Shown: positions 27,625 through 38,454 of the stretch, in pieces
Layout of the letters: each line of letters starts with the position of its first letter
Position numbering within the stretch: the first letter of the stretch is position 1
Assembly (NCBI GenBank): GCA_936450465.1
Contig: OW388296.1
Location: 46,075,250 to 46,139,249, forward strand
Source of the DNA: Gibbula magus
Taxonomy: Eukaryota > Mollusca > Gastropoda > Trochida > Trochidae
Length of the DNA: 64,000 nucleotides
Direction of reading: 5' to 3'
Position numbers and translations under genes: made by a program
The notes under the pieces: model-generated
Seen by the model: only the letters and a program-made list of their open reading frames with translations
The model's database searches: none
What the model was told of the DNA's origin: nothing

Positions 27625-29139
27625 ATGGAGCAGGTCACCTGTTCTGAATGTGGGAAGATATTTCCAAGAAAGGATGCTATGCTACGACATAGGAAGAATA
27701 TACACTTAAGAAAATCTACTGAAGCATATCAACCACCACCACCACTACCAAAGTCTTCTACACCACAGACAGCACCAGCGCTACGGCTACAACCAGCACC
27801 ACCACCACCTCCACCACCACCACCACCAATGTCTTCTACACCATCGACAGTACCAGTGCTATGCCTACCACTACCACCACCACCACCACCTCCACCACCT
27901 CCACCACCACCAATGTCTTCTTCACCACTGACAGCACCAGCGCTACGGCTACCACCACCACCACCACCACCACCAGCTCCACCACCCATGACTCCTCAGG
28001 AGCAGCGATTCCAATTCCTGATTCCTTCTAACGCTATTGTGGCTGGACCGAGTGGCTCGGGAAAATCTGTGTTTCTCTTTAACCTATTACGTCACGGCTT
28101 GATCCAACCCCTACCCGACTCTATCATCTGGTGTTACTCTGTGTGGCAGCCTCTTTACGAGAGTATTCATCGAGCCTTACCCCAAGTACAGTTTGTGAAA
28201 GGAATACCATACAATCTCGAGGAGGAAAATTACTTTAATGCCCACAAACAGAATGTGTTGGTCCTGGACGATTTTCTGGCTGAAGCAAAGAATGATAAGC
28301 GGATATCCCGTCTGTTTACCCAAACATCTCACCACAAAAATGTACTGATCTTTTTGTTATTGCAAAATCTATTCCCGAGAGGCAAGGAATCTCGCGATAT
28401 TGCTCTTAATTCACATTATGTGACACTTTTCAATTCTCCCGTGGACAGACAGCAGGTGAAGGTATTTGCCAGAAGAATATTCCCTGACGACATTGGTAAA
28501 TTCATGAGTCTTTACGAGAAAGCTGTTGAAACACCTTATGGAAACCTAACAGTGGATCTCAAACCATCTACTAGTGAATCTAACAGACTCCATCTTAACA
28601 TCTTATCGTATAAAAATACAGCAGAGAGTCATCAGGGTGGTTCACAGCAGCAGACGCAAGAGATAAAAGACGTCTCCCCACCATTAGACATTCAGACAGG
28701 TCGTGACATCCGCGCTGAACACATCTCTCCTCGTCTTGAAGACACAGCATCCATTTCGAGTGAAGAGTCAGGACCTTTCACCATGACAACATCATGTTCA
28801 GAATGTGGCATCTTATTCGATGATTTAAATTCGCTCCAACACCATATCAGATCGTGGTGTCCTGCGAATAATGGTGGTTTGAAATCCAATAAAAGGAAAC
28901 GTGTCATCTATGACAGCGACAGTGATGACGATGAGCTACATCATCGACAGAAAGGTGCTGGTGCTGTTGATGGTGGCTCTACTATCCAGCCTCCTCGACG
29001 CTGGCGAGCTACTGATACGGAAGCTGAGGAGTGGCAAAATGTGGGGTTGCAACGTATCTGGAAGCGAGTATATAACCTTTATCAAGACGTGATGAAACTC
29101 AAGAGAAAAAAGTACAAGCTGAATCAGTGTATCATTTAG
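27625..29139 (+). CDS. Packaging-type P-loop ATPase with flanking zinc fingers (Polinton/adintovirus-like)
   Basis: 504 residues. Order: C2H2 finger (C6, C9, H22, H27); three proline-rich modules, about residues 36-125, each ending near an SS-P-T-P-L motif; ATPase domain about 130-310 with Walker A GPSGSGKS (141-148), Walker B VLVLDD (211-216) and a polar sensor in FLLLQNLF; a second finger with identical spacing but a final Cys (C391, C394, H407, C412); a basic SNKRKR patch and an acidic DSDSDDDE stretch. The ATPase core resembles A32/FtsK-HerA genome-packaging enzymes of Polintons and related viruses, which pump DNA into capsids. The fingers and proline modules are unusual additions. The frame is intact. 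No capsid, polymerase, integrase or protease gene is seen nearby. Alternative: a domesticated ATPase. Confidence 0.68.
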   Translation: MEQVTCSECGKIFPRKDAMLRHRKNIHLRKSTEAYQPPPPLPKSSTPQTAPALRLQPAPPPPPPPPPPMSSTPSTVPVLCLPLPPPPPPPPPPPPPMSSSPLTAPALRLPPPPPPPPAPPPMTPQEQRFQFLIPSNAIVAGPSGSGKSVFLFNLLRHGLIQPLPDSIIWCYSVWQPLYESIHRALPQVQFVKGIPYNLEEENYFNAHKQNVLVLDDFLAEAKNDKRISRLFTQTSHHKNVLIFLLLQNLFPRGKESRDIALNSHYVTLFNSPVDRQQVKVFARRIFPDDIGKFMSLYEKAVETPYGNLTVDLKPSTSESNRLHLNILSYKNTAESHQGGSQQQTQEIKDVSPPLDIQTGRDIRAEHISPRLEDTASISSEESGPFTMTTSCSECGILFDDLNSLQHHIRSWCPANNGGLKSNKRKRVIYDSDSDDDELHHRQKGAGAVDGGSTIQPPRRWRATDTEAEEWQNVGLQRIWKRVYNLYQDVMKLKRKKYKLNQCII

Positions 29140-30274
29140 CCCAATTCAGCAAAGCAGTTGTCTTTTTCACTAAAGTGTAATCCTTCTCACGAAGCCTGAA
29201 AAGAGAATAGTTGAAAGTAATATTTGAAGTTAATTACTTATTATGTTCAAACCCAAAATGATCTTTTGCTGAAATCAGATGAGTTTAAATGCGCCCGATT
29301 ACAGATGATATGGGTACTTACAACCTTAGTGTAGGCTAACATTTTCAGCGGCTGTAAATAGATATTTTAAGCATAAATTTATGTTTATGGCAATAGCATA
29401 CGAATGTATGAATATGCTTCATATAACGGGCGGAAATAAGGAAATCACCTACAAACGCTGCACGAAAAAGTCCGATTTAATCCGGTGTAAATATGGATTA
29501 AAGATGGTATTTACTCCCCCTTACTCACTGGTAGTTAAATGAAGATACAATACCCATTCTCTCCCCTTATGTCTGACCCATTTCCATGAAAACAAAAGAA
29601 ACAGGAAATTTAGAAATGTTTCGGTAAGTAAATTGATTATATGAATGCTTCTCTTAAAACAAACCATCTCTAAAATAAGTCAAAGTATATCGGTTCCATA
29701 GAAACATAAACTAATTTTTAAAGGCACCATTAAGTATTTGGCTCATAACATACTATTAAGTTTTAAAAGAATGGTTTAGTTCTGCCCTGGAAGGAAAATG
29801 ATAAGTGATGGGTTAAATGGGCGATGATTATATCAAATTACAAATTGATTGTATAAACAGCATCAACCTAGAATATAGTTTTGTATTGTTAAACATGTTT
29901 AACATGTTACCTAGACGTGCAGACCATATCTTGTTAAACACGATGAGTCGATGATTGAAATAAAAATAGACGCGGGTACGAGGTTTTCTGTACAGGCGAA
30001 TAGAATACAAATGGAGAGTTAACATCAACTTGTATTGTGGTTTCTCTGACGCCTGATGAACAGCTGCAACCAAATGTAAGATAAAAAAAAAAACCGAGTG
30101 ATGTGAGAAACAAGCTCATATTTCCCCCCTGTCAAAAATGTCATGACCACACTGTACCATATCAACGAGAAAATCACTAAACACATTTGCTCACATATAC
30201 ACATATACGCACGTGCAAAATAAACTTTCCCACATTTTAATAGAGTATTGAATGAAATATGCTTGTCAGAGAAA
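29140..30274. other. No gene seen
   Basis: AT-rich sequence after the ATPase cluster. No further element genes and no inverted copy of the 1.5-kb repeat are visible. The right edge (about 30205-30274) looks like a worn MITE of the CACGTGCAAAAGAAACG type. Confidence 0.5.
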
Positions 30275-30534
30275 TAAAATGTATTTGATATACACATGTT
30301 TTGTAAAGAAGTACTTTTATTTGTATGACTGTTCAAATACACATACGGACGAGCTTACAACTGCATCCTAGAATTGAAGTTTGTTCACCAACTTGTGTAT
30401 CTGAATGAAATCATGAGCCATAATGCCACTGATGCGCTACAAGATAGATAATGTTTTCTGACAGAATTTACCCTTTTGCCTAACCCAAATGTATATTAAA
30501 GGAAACAAATTGTTTACAAGTTTTTAACAGCCAG

Positions 30535-30955
30535 TACTAATGCCATGCCTTTCGAATGTGCAGCGTAGACGTTCATATCGCATGGTGGAGGCAGGAACGT
30601 CAATAACTGCCGTTGAAGGATGATGGGATGCAGCCGTCATGCTCTTTATGACTTACAAACTCGTCTACACCACTGCTGTTCATCCATGCATGACGTCACA
30701 GGCAGAGGATTGTCAAATTGTCCTTCGTCACCTCCGTAAACGTGTTTTGACGGCTACAGGCACCAGACATGAGTTGTTCGATTGTCGGGACAAAACCATT
30801 CGAAACCGGCTTCTGGCTTCTCACCGACATGCTCGACGACCGTATCAAGGAACAATATTGATGCTATTTCATCAACGTTTGCTTTGGGGTCGACTACTGA
30901 TTATCCGTGGGAATCTTACAGCTGCAGCTACAATGGCGACGACTGTCAAGTAACG
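30535..30955 (+). pseudogene. Worn Tc1-type transposase N-terminus (copy A)
   Basis: Pieces such as YRMVEAGTSITAVE and TATGTRHELF, then KTIRNRLLASHRHARRP, fit the helix-turn-helix part of Tc1-type transposases. Stops and shifts interrupt them, and no catalytic DDE part follows. The same relic is at 42114-42576 with more decay in the KTIRNRL part. Confidence 0.6.
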
Positions 30956-31301
30956 TGTGTACACATCTCATACAATCACCCTGCACCTACACACCTACAC
31001 TTTATCATCAGGGCTATCTCGATGTTAGTTGTTGGGAGGGAAGGAATATAACAGCACACCTCACAATATATGATCACAATGCTTGGAATTGACGTTTGCG
31101 GTGATGCTATGAACATGTGCGTCTTGGCAAACCACTGTCGCTTTAAAATGCCTAATCACCTGCGTGGGATACGCATCAACACTCCGTCAATCCAGACAAA
31201 ACAGCCAAGTCACAATTTAACTCGGTTGGGGCAATAATTCACCTTTTGATTGAGCTCTGAGTATACATAGTTAGGCAAAGTTTTGGTTGACATGCTGTTA
31301 A

Positions 31302-31855
31302 GGATGTTCGCTCCTCAAATTTATTAAACTTTTTTTCTAACTTATATTTTTTAAAAGATCAAAGTATATGATTGGAAAATCAGCATTAAAAAATAGGGGG
31401 TAGTGTGTTTTTTTTTTCGAGATATGACGCCTGTAAGATAGTGGGGTGAAGTACAATTTTAACATGGGAGTCTATGGGAAAATGAGGGGAAAAACTGCTT
31501 AAACTTTAAAATACTACATTTCTAGTATTAAACTTTTTTTACTTTTTTGATATGTTACAAAGTTCATGTTACCCTACCGAAATCGATGACAAAATATATA
31601 TGGTAGTGTGTTTTTTTTAAGCTTTAACACAAAATGTACCTGAAAACCCCAATTTTTAGTCAAATTTAGTCCATTTATGCTGTTTAAGCACTTTTTAGAG
31701 GTTCTAAAGTCACATTATTTTTTATTTCATTTGTTTTTTAAAAGTATGTAGATGATGTAGAATATCATGAAGTACATAAAGATGAGAAAAAATCTTTACT
31801 TAATCATATTTCATTTTTGAAGTTGAACAGGAAGGAGCGGACATCCTCAACATCG
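31302..31855. repeat. MITE with AGGATGTTCGCTCCT termini (copy A)
   Basis: AAGGATGTTCGCTCCT at 31302 is mirrored by AGGAGCGGACATCCT near 31840. About 550 bp, non-coding, AT-rich. The counterpart in copy B is at 42925-43470. Confidence 0.75.
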
Positions 31856-32426
31856 ATTCATTTCAATCCCTTGCTACGTCCATGTTGATCAGTACTGACC
31901 GGAAGTCATCAGTAATCAGGAAAGATAATTCTTGGTCGTATTGTACAACAATCTTTCGAAACTCGAATAGCATTATGCCAAAGTTCGAAAACATGTATCA
32001 CTGACATGGTTATCGCAGGGTACGTTTGAGAATAAAATGCATATGGATATAAGATGAATAATTGTCATCCTATTTCATGTTATTTTATTGACCTTACAGT
32101 CAAAGTCAATTTACATGATATTTGCACATGTATGTGAACCAATGTTCAGGAAGCAGCTGAACACCAAGTGACGTCAAACCCGTAGATGATCCCAATCAGT
32201 ACTGACATAAACTGAACAATGACATAGTTTCAGTGATGAGCTGCGGCGTTGTTTGATATTGCGCACAGTATAAATGCATTACATATAATTATCAGTTAGA
32301 ATTCAACTTTAATGCCACCAAAATGTTGCATTCCGATTCAATGTCGAAATAATAATGCCAAAGTGACAGATTGAGACATAAAATGCTCAAAGCACTGTTT
32401 TAAGGCTGTCAGGATTAAAAGAGATT

Positions 32427-35400
32427 TCAGGCAAATCTATCCTTGATAACCACTTTATAAGGTTTTGGCAGGTAAACCAAACCAGTTTCTGCGGGTTCAA
32501 GGTCAGCTTTCACACCTTCGGGCATGCGTATTTCAAAGTTCCGGTAGAGAGCTGCAAAGATCATGTGAAGTTCCGGTTTGGCCAACGATTCCGCCATGCA
32601 TGCTCTCTTTCCAACAGAAAATGGCATCCAGCCTTCTAGCCTGGCGAATTTGCCATCTGAGTCGAGGAATCGCTCTGGTTTGAACTTCAATGGATCTTGC
32701 CAAAGTTGTGGATCATGGTGAACTGCATGGATATTTGGCATGACGAACGTCCCCTTTGGAATTGTGTATCCCCCTGTGTATACGAAATAGAAAACAATTC
32801 AATATTTAAAGAGACATTAAGTATGTAGTTGGAGTCACATTATATCAAATGTTTTAAATGGTGTTATTTTATCGATAAGTACCAATATAAATTTAACACT
32901 ACTTAATTCAATATAATGACGATATAAAGTGAAAGTCGCGATTTAAGATTCATATACAATCAAGTGCATTCACGTTATATAAGTTTACACACCAATGGAT
33001 GTGTCACATGTCGTTGACCGAGGAACGCCGAATGGAGCTATGGTAGCTATTCTCATACTTTCATATAACACAGCTTCTGTGTACGGCAGATTTGTTCGGT
33101 CTGACATCAAAGGTGTTATACGAGAACCTATAAATAATAATCATAAAAAATAATGACATTTTTATTCAGAAATGTTTTATACAGCGTAAACCATGTTCAA
33201 TCCATGCAATTGAATATCACTTGGTCTTGATAAGACATTGCAGGCAAAAACATATGTCGCAATACACCATGGCTTAAATTAGCCAGTGAGGGAGACTGGC
33301 ATTATGTTATGCCTTAAGCGGAAAAATTAATATTAGTCACAAAAAATGCTGATTTTTGTAGAATAGATTATTGTAGAATAGAGCTAGTTTCACCAACTTC
33401 AACAACTAGTTAAGATATGAATAAGCGGGAAACAAGATTACCAAACATACAACGTTTCAAAATAAAAATCTTAGTCTAACGTAATGAGTTGATCGTGATT
33501 TGCAATGAGCCTGTTATGTCGCTGCATTTTGCTTTCATGACTTCATTTACAAATATAATCAGAACACTTATATTGCGTTTTTTCCAGGCTGAATATCTTG
33601 CTCAAAACCCACAAATAGAGTCAAGGAAGTCAGAGGAAAGTCAACAGAAAGGAAATAGTGGGTTTTGACAGTTTGAAAGTCGGGGCAGGAGCGAATAGTT
33701 GGTGGAAAAGCATTTCATTCTTGTGCAGCGACAACGGAAATGAGCGTTTTCCATATTTTGAGAGTTTGACTTTGGGGATGGCACAAAGGCACTGATTCTC
33801 AGAGCGGAGTGATCTGGTTGAGCATAGGGCTTTGATTAGTTCTGAGAGGTAGCCTGGGGCTGCGTTAGTCCTGCACTGACGGGCAAGACAGAGGAGCTTG
33901 AACGGGATTCTGTACTGGAGTGGCAGCTAGTGGAGGTCTTTCAGAACAGGATTGATGTGGTGAGAGACGTGATATGATCGGCCTTTGTTAGTTTGTCACT
34001 GTCCTTCCTAATGACGCTATCCAGTGCCTGTTATTGTAGAATAATAAGAAATCGAATCGGACGGGCTAAACTTAATGAAAACGAACTTTTCTTCAAGATA
34101 AACTCACCGAAAACAGAATCCACCTCTTCATGTATTTTAGTCTGAACATCTGGGTGAGCTGTTATGTACAATATTGCCCAGTACAGAGTCAGCCTGGTGG
34201 TGTCAATACCAGCTGAGAATAATACAAATATTTTGATTCAAAATACAAAATTCACAGTCAATATAATGATTAATTATCAGCAATTTTGACACCATGATTA
34301 AAATGTAGCTTCAAGGCATCACATTGCAGTGACTAAAAATCTTGAGGGTGATTGCTATGACGTCATTAGGTTGATGACCTCAGTATACCCCATCATCACT
34401 GAAGTTTTGATAACATTTTGTCTCAAGATCTACAAGATAAAATCTCGCATGCATGTTTTCTTACATCATGAGGTCGATCGTAATTATGTCATCAATGCAA
34501 GTTCAGTATTGGTGATCAGACAACATTTAAATTACATTCTCTGAAAACCTGAAACCATGTGTAATAAAATGTTGTATATATTGTAAAAAAAGAATATTTA
34601 ATACGTTACCATTGAAAATGTCAAATATTGTCATGGCGAAGTGTGTATCAGTAATTTCAGCAAGAAGATCTGGACTTTCTTCAGCAGCAAGTTCCTTCTG
34701 TGCAATCAACATGGCGTCTGTGAAGTCTCGCTGGATATCTTGTGAATCAATCCAATACAGAACTGTATGTTCGATGCAGAACAATACATCGATGTATCGT
34801 GATACTGACATTGTGACCCTCAAAATATTAAGTCTCGATACAAAACCATTACAGACAATATATGATGATACAAATATCGGGAAGGTTGGCGATACATCGA
34901 TGATGGTATATCCCAATATCATTTTCTTACTTATAATCAAAGAATCTATTTCAAATGAAATTGTACCCACTAATCAATTATTTAATAATAATAATGTAAT
35001 CAATGAAATGTTTTCTTTCAGAGTTGAATATCTTAAAAAGAAAAGTTGCAAAGTTGTTTACATCTGCTTATTCAGTTTCCATCAATAATATTAGCTTATA
35101 TATTTTGTATTAGGTTTAACCTTTGAGGAGAATTCACTTGCATTTCAAAGTAATAAACTGGTGAGGTGAGTTGGTGTTTAATGCCGCTTTCAAGAGTATT
35201 TCATTTAAATCGCGGCTGCAGGGAGAAAGCCCGCAATGCCATGTGCCTATGCATTGCAGTGAAACCTGCGAGCATCTGCTGGAACTAGTGAACCATGGGT
35301 GGTACTACGCTGAAATTCAGTGTAGCTTTACACCAAAACCTTACGGCGTGTAGAACATTTCTCTACTGCAGACAAGGTTGCCGTGCCCTTGGCGGGACTC

Positions 35401-37962
35401 GAACCAATTTGGTATCCGGATATGTATCGCATCGCAACCCATGCATGCGCATCGTGATAATAACCGCCTGGCATGTTCCTTAACAATACTAGCTCATTAT
35501 ATTGTAAGATATATCACATCGCCACATTGACCACAATACACAGCTCTAGTTCTGAGTTTGCATCACTGATCTCTACAAAACCTTCTTATCCAACAATACA
35601 TATAGGATATTGTATGAGTGTCTATGTCATACTATGTTTACGTCACGAGTGCCTGAATATTAGTATTTCCCGAGCGAGAGCGAGGGATATAGCGATATTC
35701 AGGCACGAGTGTCGTACAGATAGTATGGCATAGACACGAATATAATATTCTGCTTATTACCGAAGTAATGAAATTAATGAAAACATGCTTAAATCCACTT
35801 TCAACCATAGGCTGGCGACCCGCCGTCGCACATTTAAAACGCAACGTCATAGACGAAACGTGACGTCATAGCATTGTTTATGACATCACGTCACAATGAA
35901 AAGGTGATATGTTGCCCTAGGGCATCGTATGAAAATTATACAATATGATTGCCCCCGTAGGTAATAAATTATCGGTATGAATATCTGATGAGATGGACAT
36001 TATTCTGGCCTATTCTGGACAATTTTGAATTGTCTTCAAATCTGAGAATACACTTACCGAACTAGTACTGATGGATCATTTTAGTTACTTTAATTTATTG
36101 ACTATCGCTTTTTTCTGCAACCTTATGTTCAAATACACTATGTATACATGTCGCTATTCTTCAGTGATGTCACTGCTCTTAAGTGGTACAGATCAGGTTT
36201 AAAATGATAAATTATTTTTTGTTTCATTTAACATAAAATAAACTGAACGCCAAAAGAAATGTTACACCTCTTTGAATTTGAATATCATAAAAAGTTACCT
36301 GTTCAGAGGAATGACGGAAGTTTTCTGTGAGGCGAAGAGTACAGGCATGTTTGAATGCCAACGGAGGACATACCAGATACTGATCACATACAATTTGTCA
36401 TTAAACTAATGATTATTCCCGCCAGGGACCCGGCAACTTTGTCTGCAGTAGAGAAGTGTTCTACACGCATTAAGGTTTGGGTGCAATGCTACACTGAATT
36501 TCGCTAGTTCCAGTCGTTGCTCGCAGGTTTCACCGCAAAACATAGCCACATGGCGTTGCGGGCTTTCTCCCTGCCGTAATACTAGCAACCGCGATGTAAG
36601 TGAAATACTCTTAAAAGCGGCGTTAAACCCCAACTCAACTCACCTGTTTATTATATTTGGTTAATGTGATGATTAAAGTTTGATGTAAAATGTTTCCGTT
36701 GATAACGATTTGTACCTGGAGAAAATGTCTCTTTGTGTTGGTTTATTCTCTCATAGAGGTATTCCCGAATCTCTGCAAACATAGCCATAACCCTTCTGAA
36801 TCTCCTGGTTGGGAAGAGTCTTAAAGGCGGAAGCAGATCTTCCAAAAAGTCACTGCCAGATTCCTCGTTTGCTTTGTCCATGAGACCGCAGATTCGTATG
36901 AATTCTTTGTCATCTTTTGAGTACCTAGCACAAGACATACATCATGGAAATAATTTGTTGAGACAGTCTTCCTAACCAAGAATGTCTTGGCAAAATGCTA
37001 AAATGTTGCCAGTTAACCCTAGAAAAGAGTTATCTTGAAGAAAAAAGAAACACCAATGCCCTGTGTCAAAGAATCAATGTCATACTGATCTATTGAGGTA
37101 TAAGCCTGGTACAAGCCTGGCAGCCGGGAAAAAATAAAATCCCATCTACTGCATTGAGAAAAAATACACTATTTCTGTACTGACTATTGCAACAACTAAC
37201 TAATTGAATAGTACTGAAGGCCAGTCTGATTAAATTGAACTTGTTCCGAGGAATAAAATTTGCAAAATAATATATCTACCGGGATACGAACAGGTTCTGT
37301 AGATTCCTCGCCACAAGGCCTGAGAACATCCCGTATAAGCGTGTGTTCCGAACCAGTTTAGCGCAGCCAAAGCCCAGTCAAATAGCTGACCAATCACATC
37401 ATAGTTCTTAAACGGTCGCTGTTTTGAAAGCATTCGGAACAGACAAAAGGATAGCTGTTTGGAGTTATCTGCCCCTAATTTCGAAAGCATTTGTTGGTCA
37501 TCTTTTGATTGGCTACCTGAATTGCGCTCGAACACGCTAGTCTACGGACTGTTTCCAGACGGTTTGGCGTGGAAATCTCCGAACGATATGAGTTTGTATC
37601 CCGGTAGATGCACTATTTTGCACATTTTTTTCCGCGGAATACCGTCGGTTGTAATCAGACTGTACTGAAGGCATATATCAAACTTCATTTTTAGTGGCAA
37701 ATATGAAATGTCACTTGATGAAATGATTTTTACATTTCATATTCCCTATGCTTTTAATAATCTAGGGTGACGATTTTATTAATGAATTTATTATTTTTAT
37801 ACTCACATTTCTGAAAAACATATTTTACTCAAAAGGTTGAAGACAATTAACCCGGTGTAAGGCTTAATGTCAAAGGATCCCTTTTCTTTCCTCATTTCCC
37901 GGAATACCATTTCAAGAACCTCGCTAATGGTGTTTTGAAAATTGCTGCCTTTCATGTAAGAT
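32427..37962 (-). CDS. CYP17-like P450, exons 5-10 only (cassette A)
   Basis: Exons on minus: 37962-37807, 36924-36716, 34738-34610, 34212-34108, 33127-32993, 32773-32427, with the same lengths and phases as the complete genes. They encode AGIDTT, ESMR, PERF and the haem loop FSVGKRACMA, ending DRFA. All frames are open, and residues match gene B except for a few (E/V and R/Q in exon 5, F/L in exon 10). Exons 1-4 are not found between here and copy B, so no membrane anchor or start exists locally. The exon 7 acceptor is weaker than in copy B (CACAAG, with a poor pyrimidine tract). It is either a duplicated gene fragment losing function or an alternative 3' half for the exons of gene B. A misassembled second allele is also possible. 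Confidence 0.8.
35163..35408 (-). mobile_element. tRNA-derived SINE, 5'-truncated, minus strand
   Basis: Reverse copy of the SINE at 4639: it starts with the complement of the AACTCACC tail and ends near GGCGGGACTCGAACC, so the A box is missing. Copy B lacks it and reads straight through AAACTGGTATTGGGATATC. It therefore inserted in intron 6 after the duplication, or was lost from B. Confidence 0.82.
35600..35960. repeat. Foldback insertion, copy A only
   Basis: GTCTATGTCATACTATGTTTAC and CACGAGTGCCTGAATAT are mirrored by ATATTCAGGCACGAGTG and TAGTATGGCATAGACAC about 100 bases on. The stretch is absent from the matching place in copy B. Confidence 0.6.
36417..36645 (+). mobile_element. tRNA-derived SINE, 5'-truncated
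   Basis: Begins inside the SINE just after the B box (CCCGCCAGGGACC) and ends GCGGCGTTAAACCCC..AACTCACC. In copy B the same place holds the right part of another element (48293-48508), so the SINE here accompanies a deletion of about 215 bp. Confidence 0.8.
37222..37662. repeat. MITE with 10-bp target duplication, copy A only
   Basis: 441 bp starting CAGTCTGATTA and ending TAATCAGACTG, with longer imperfect inverted arms. Flanked by TACTGAAGGC at 37212-37221 and 37663-37672. Copy B has a single TAATGAAGGC at the empty site near 49075. A 9-11 bp duplication suits Mutator-like elements. A diverged relative lies at 53.8-54.4 kb. Confidence 0.85.
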
Positions 37963-38454
37963 CTGAAACAAAATAGTCTGCCTTTGAAATAATAGACATC
38001 TAACTTATAACTACAACTGAATTCCCATGATTACCCAATAGCCACATAGGCTCTGAACAATGGATGGTGTTCTCGGCAGGATAAAGGCAAAGGATATTTC
38101 CTATATCCGTTGCGGTCATAAGCAGAACAAGATGCAAATTGCAGAGGTCATGTGATGGAAGTTCTTTCTTTCAGTTTAGCTCCCTGTGTCATATGAGAGT
38201 CCGAGCGAAAGGGAAGCAATTCTCGTCCTTAAGTGGGATAGACTTCCAAACATAAGTACATGAAAGCGACAGGGCCGAGTTCAAATTCGACATCAATAAA
38301 AAAATTTTTTATTTTTTTAAACATATTAGAAAGTTAAAAAATTAAGATCATGCCAACATAACAACATAGCAAGACTCAACTATTTTAACTGAAAGCATCA
38401 TTTAGGAGGCATCATTTTTTATCATTTTACTGTAAGAATATCACGCTGTTCGTA

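Larger units (their letters stand above)
30275..38055. repeat. Segmental duplication, copy A
   Basis: Direct copy of 41370-49465. Exons and most introns differ by about 1-2 per cent. Copy A has its own insertions (SINEs at 35163 and 36417, foldback at 35600, MITE at 37222) and lacks those of copy B (41563, 46983). It contains P450 exons 5-10, a worn Tc1 fragment and one MITE. Confidence 0.9.

Noticed and set aside
27729..27989. Glycine-rich protein on the minus strand
   Set aside because: It is the complement of the CCA-repeat proline tracts of the ATPase gene and has no features of its own.
34527..35088. Overlapping 147- and 158-codon frames around P450 exon 7 of cassette A
   Set aside because: One is exon 7 read on into intron, the other its complement; copy B does not keep either as a frame.
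37230..37535. A 101-codon minus-strand gene
   Set aside because: It lies wholly inside a MITE with a 10-bp target duplication, and the relative at 53.8 kb does not keep the full frame.
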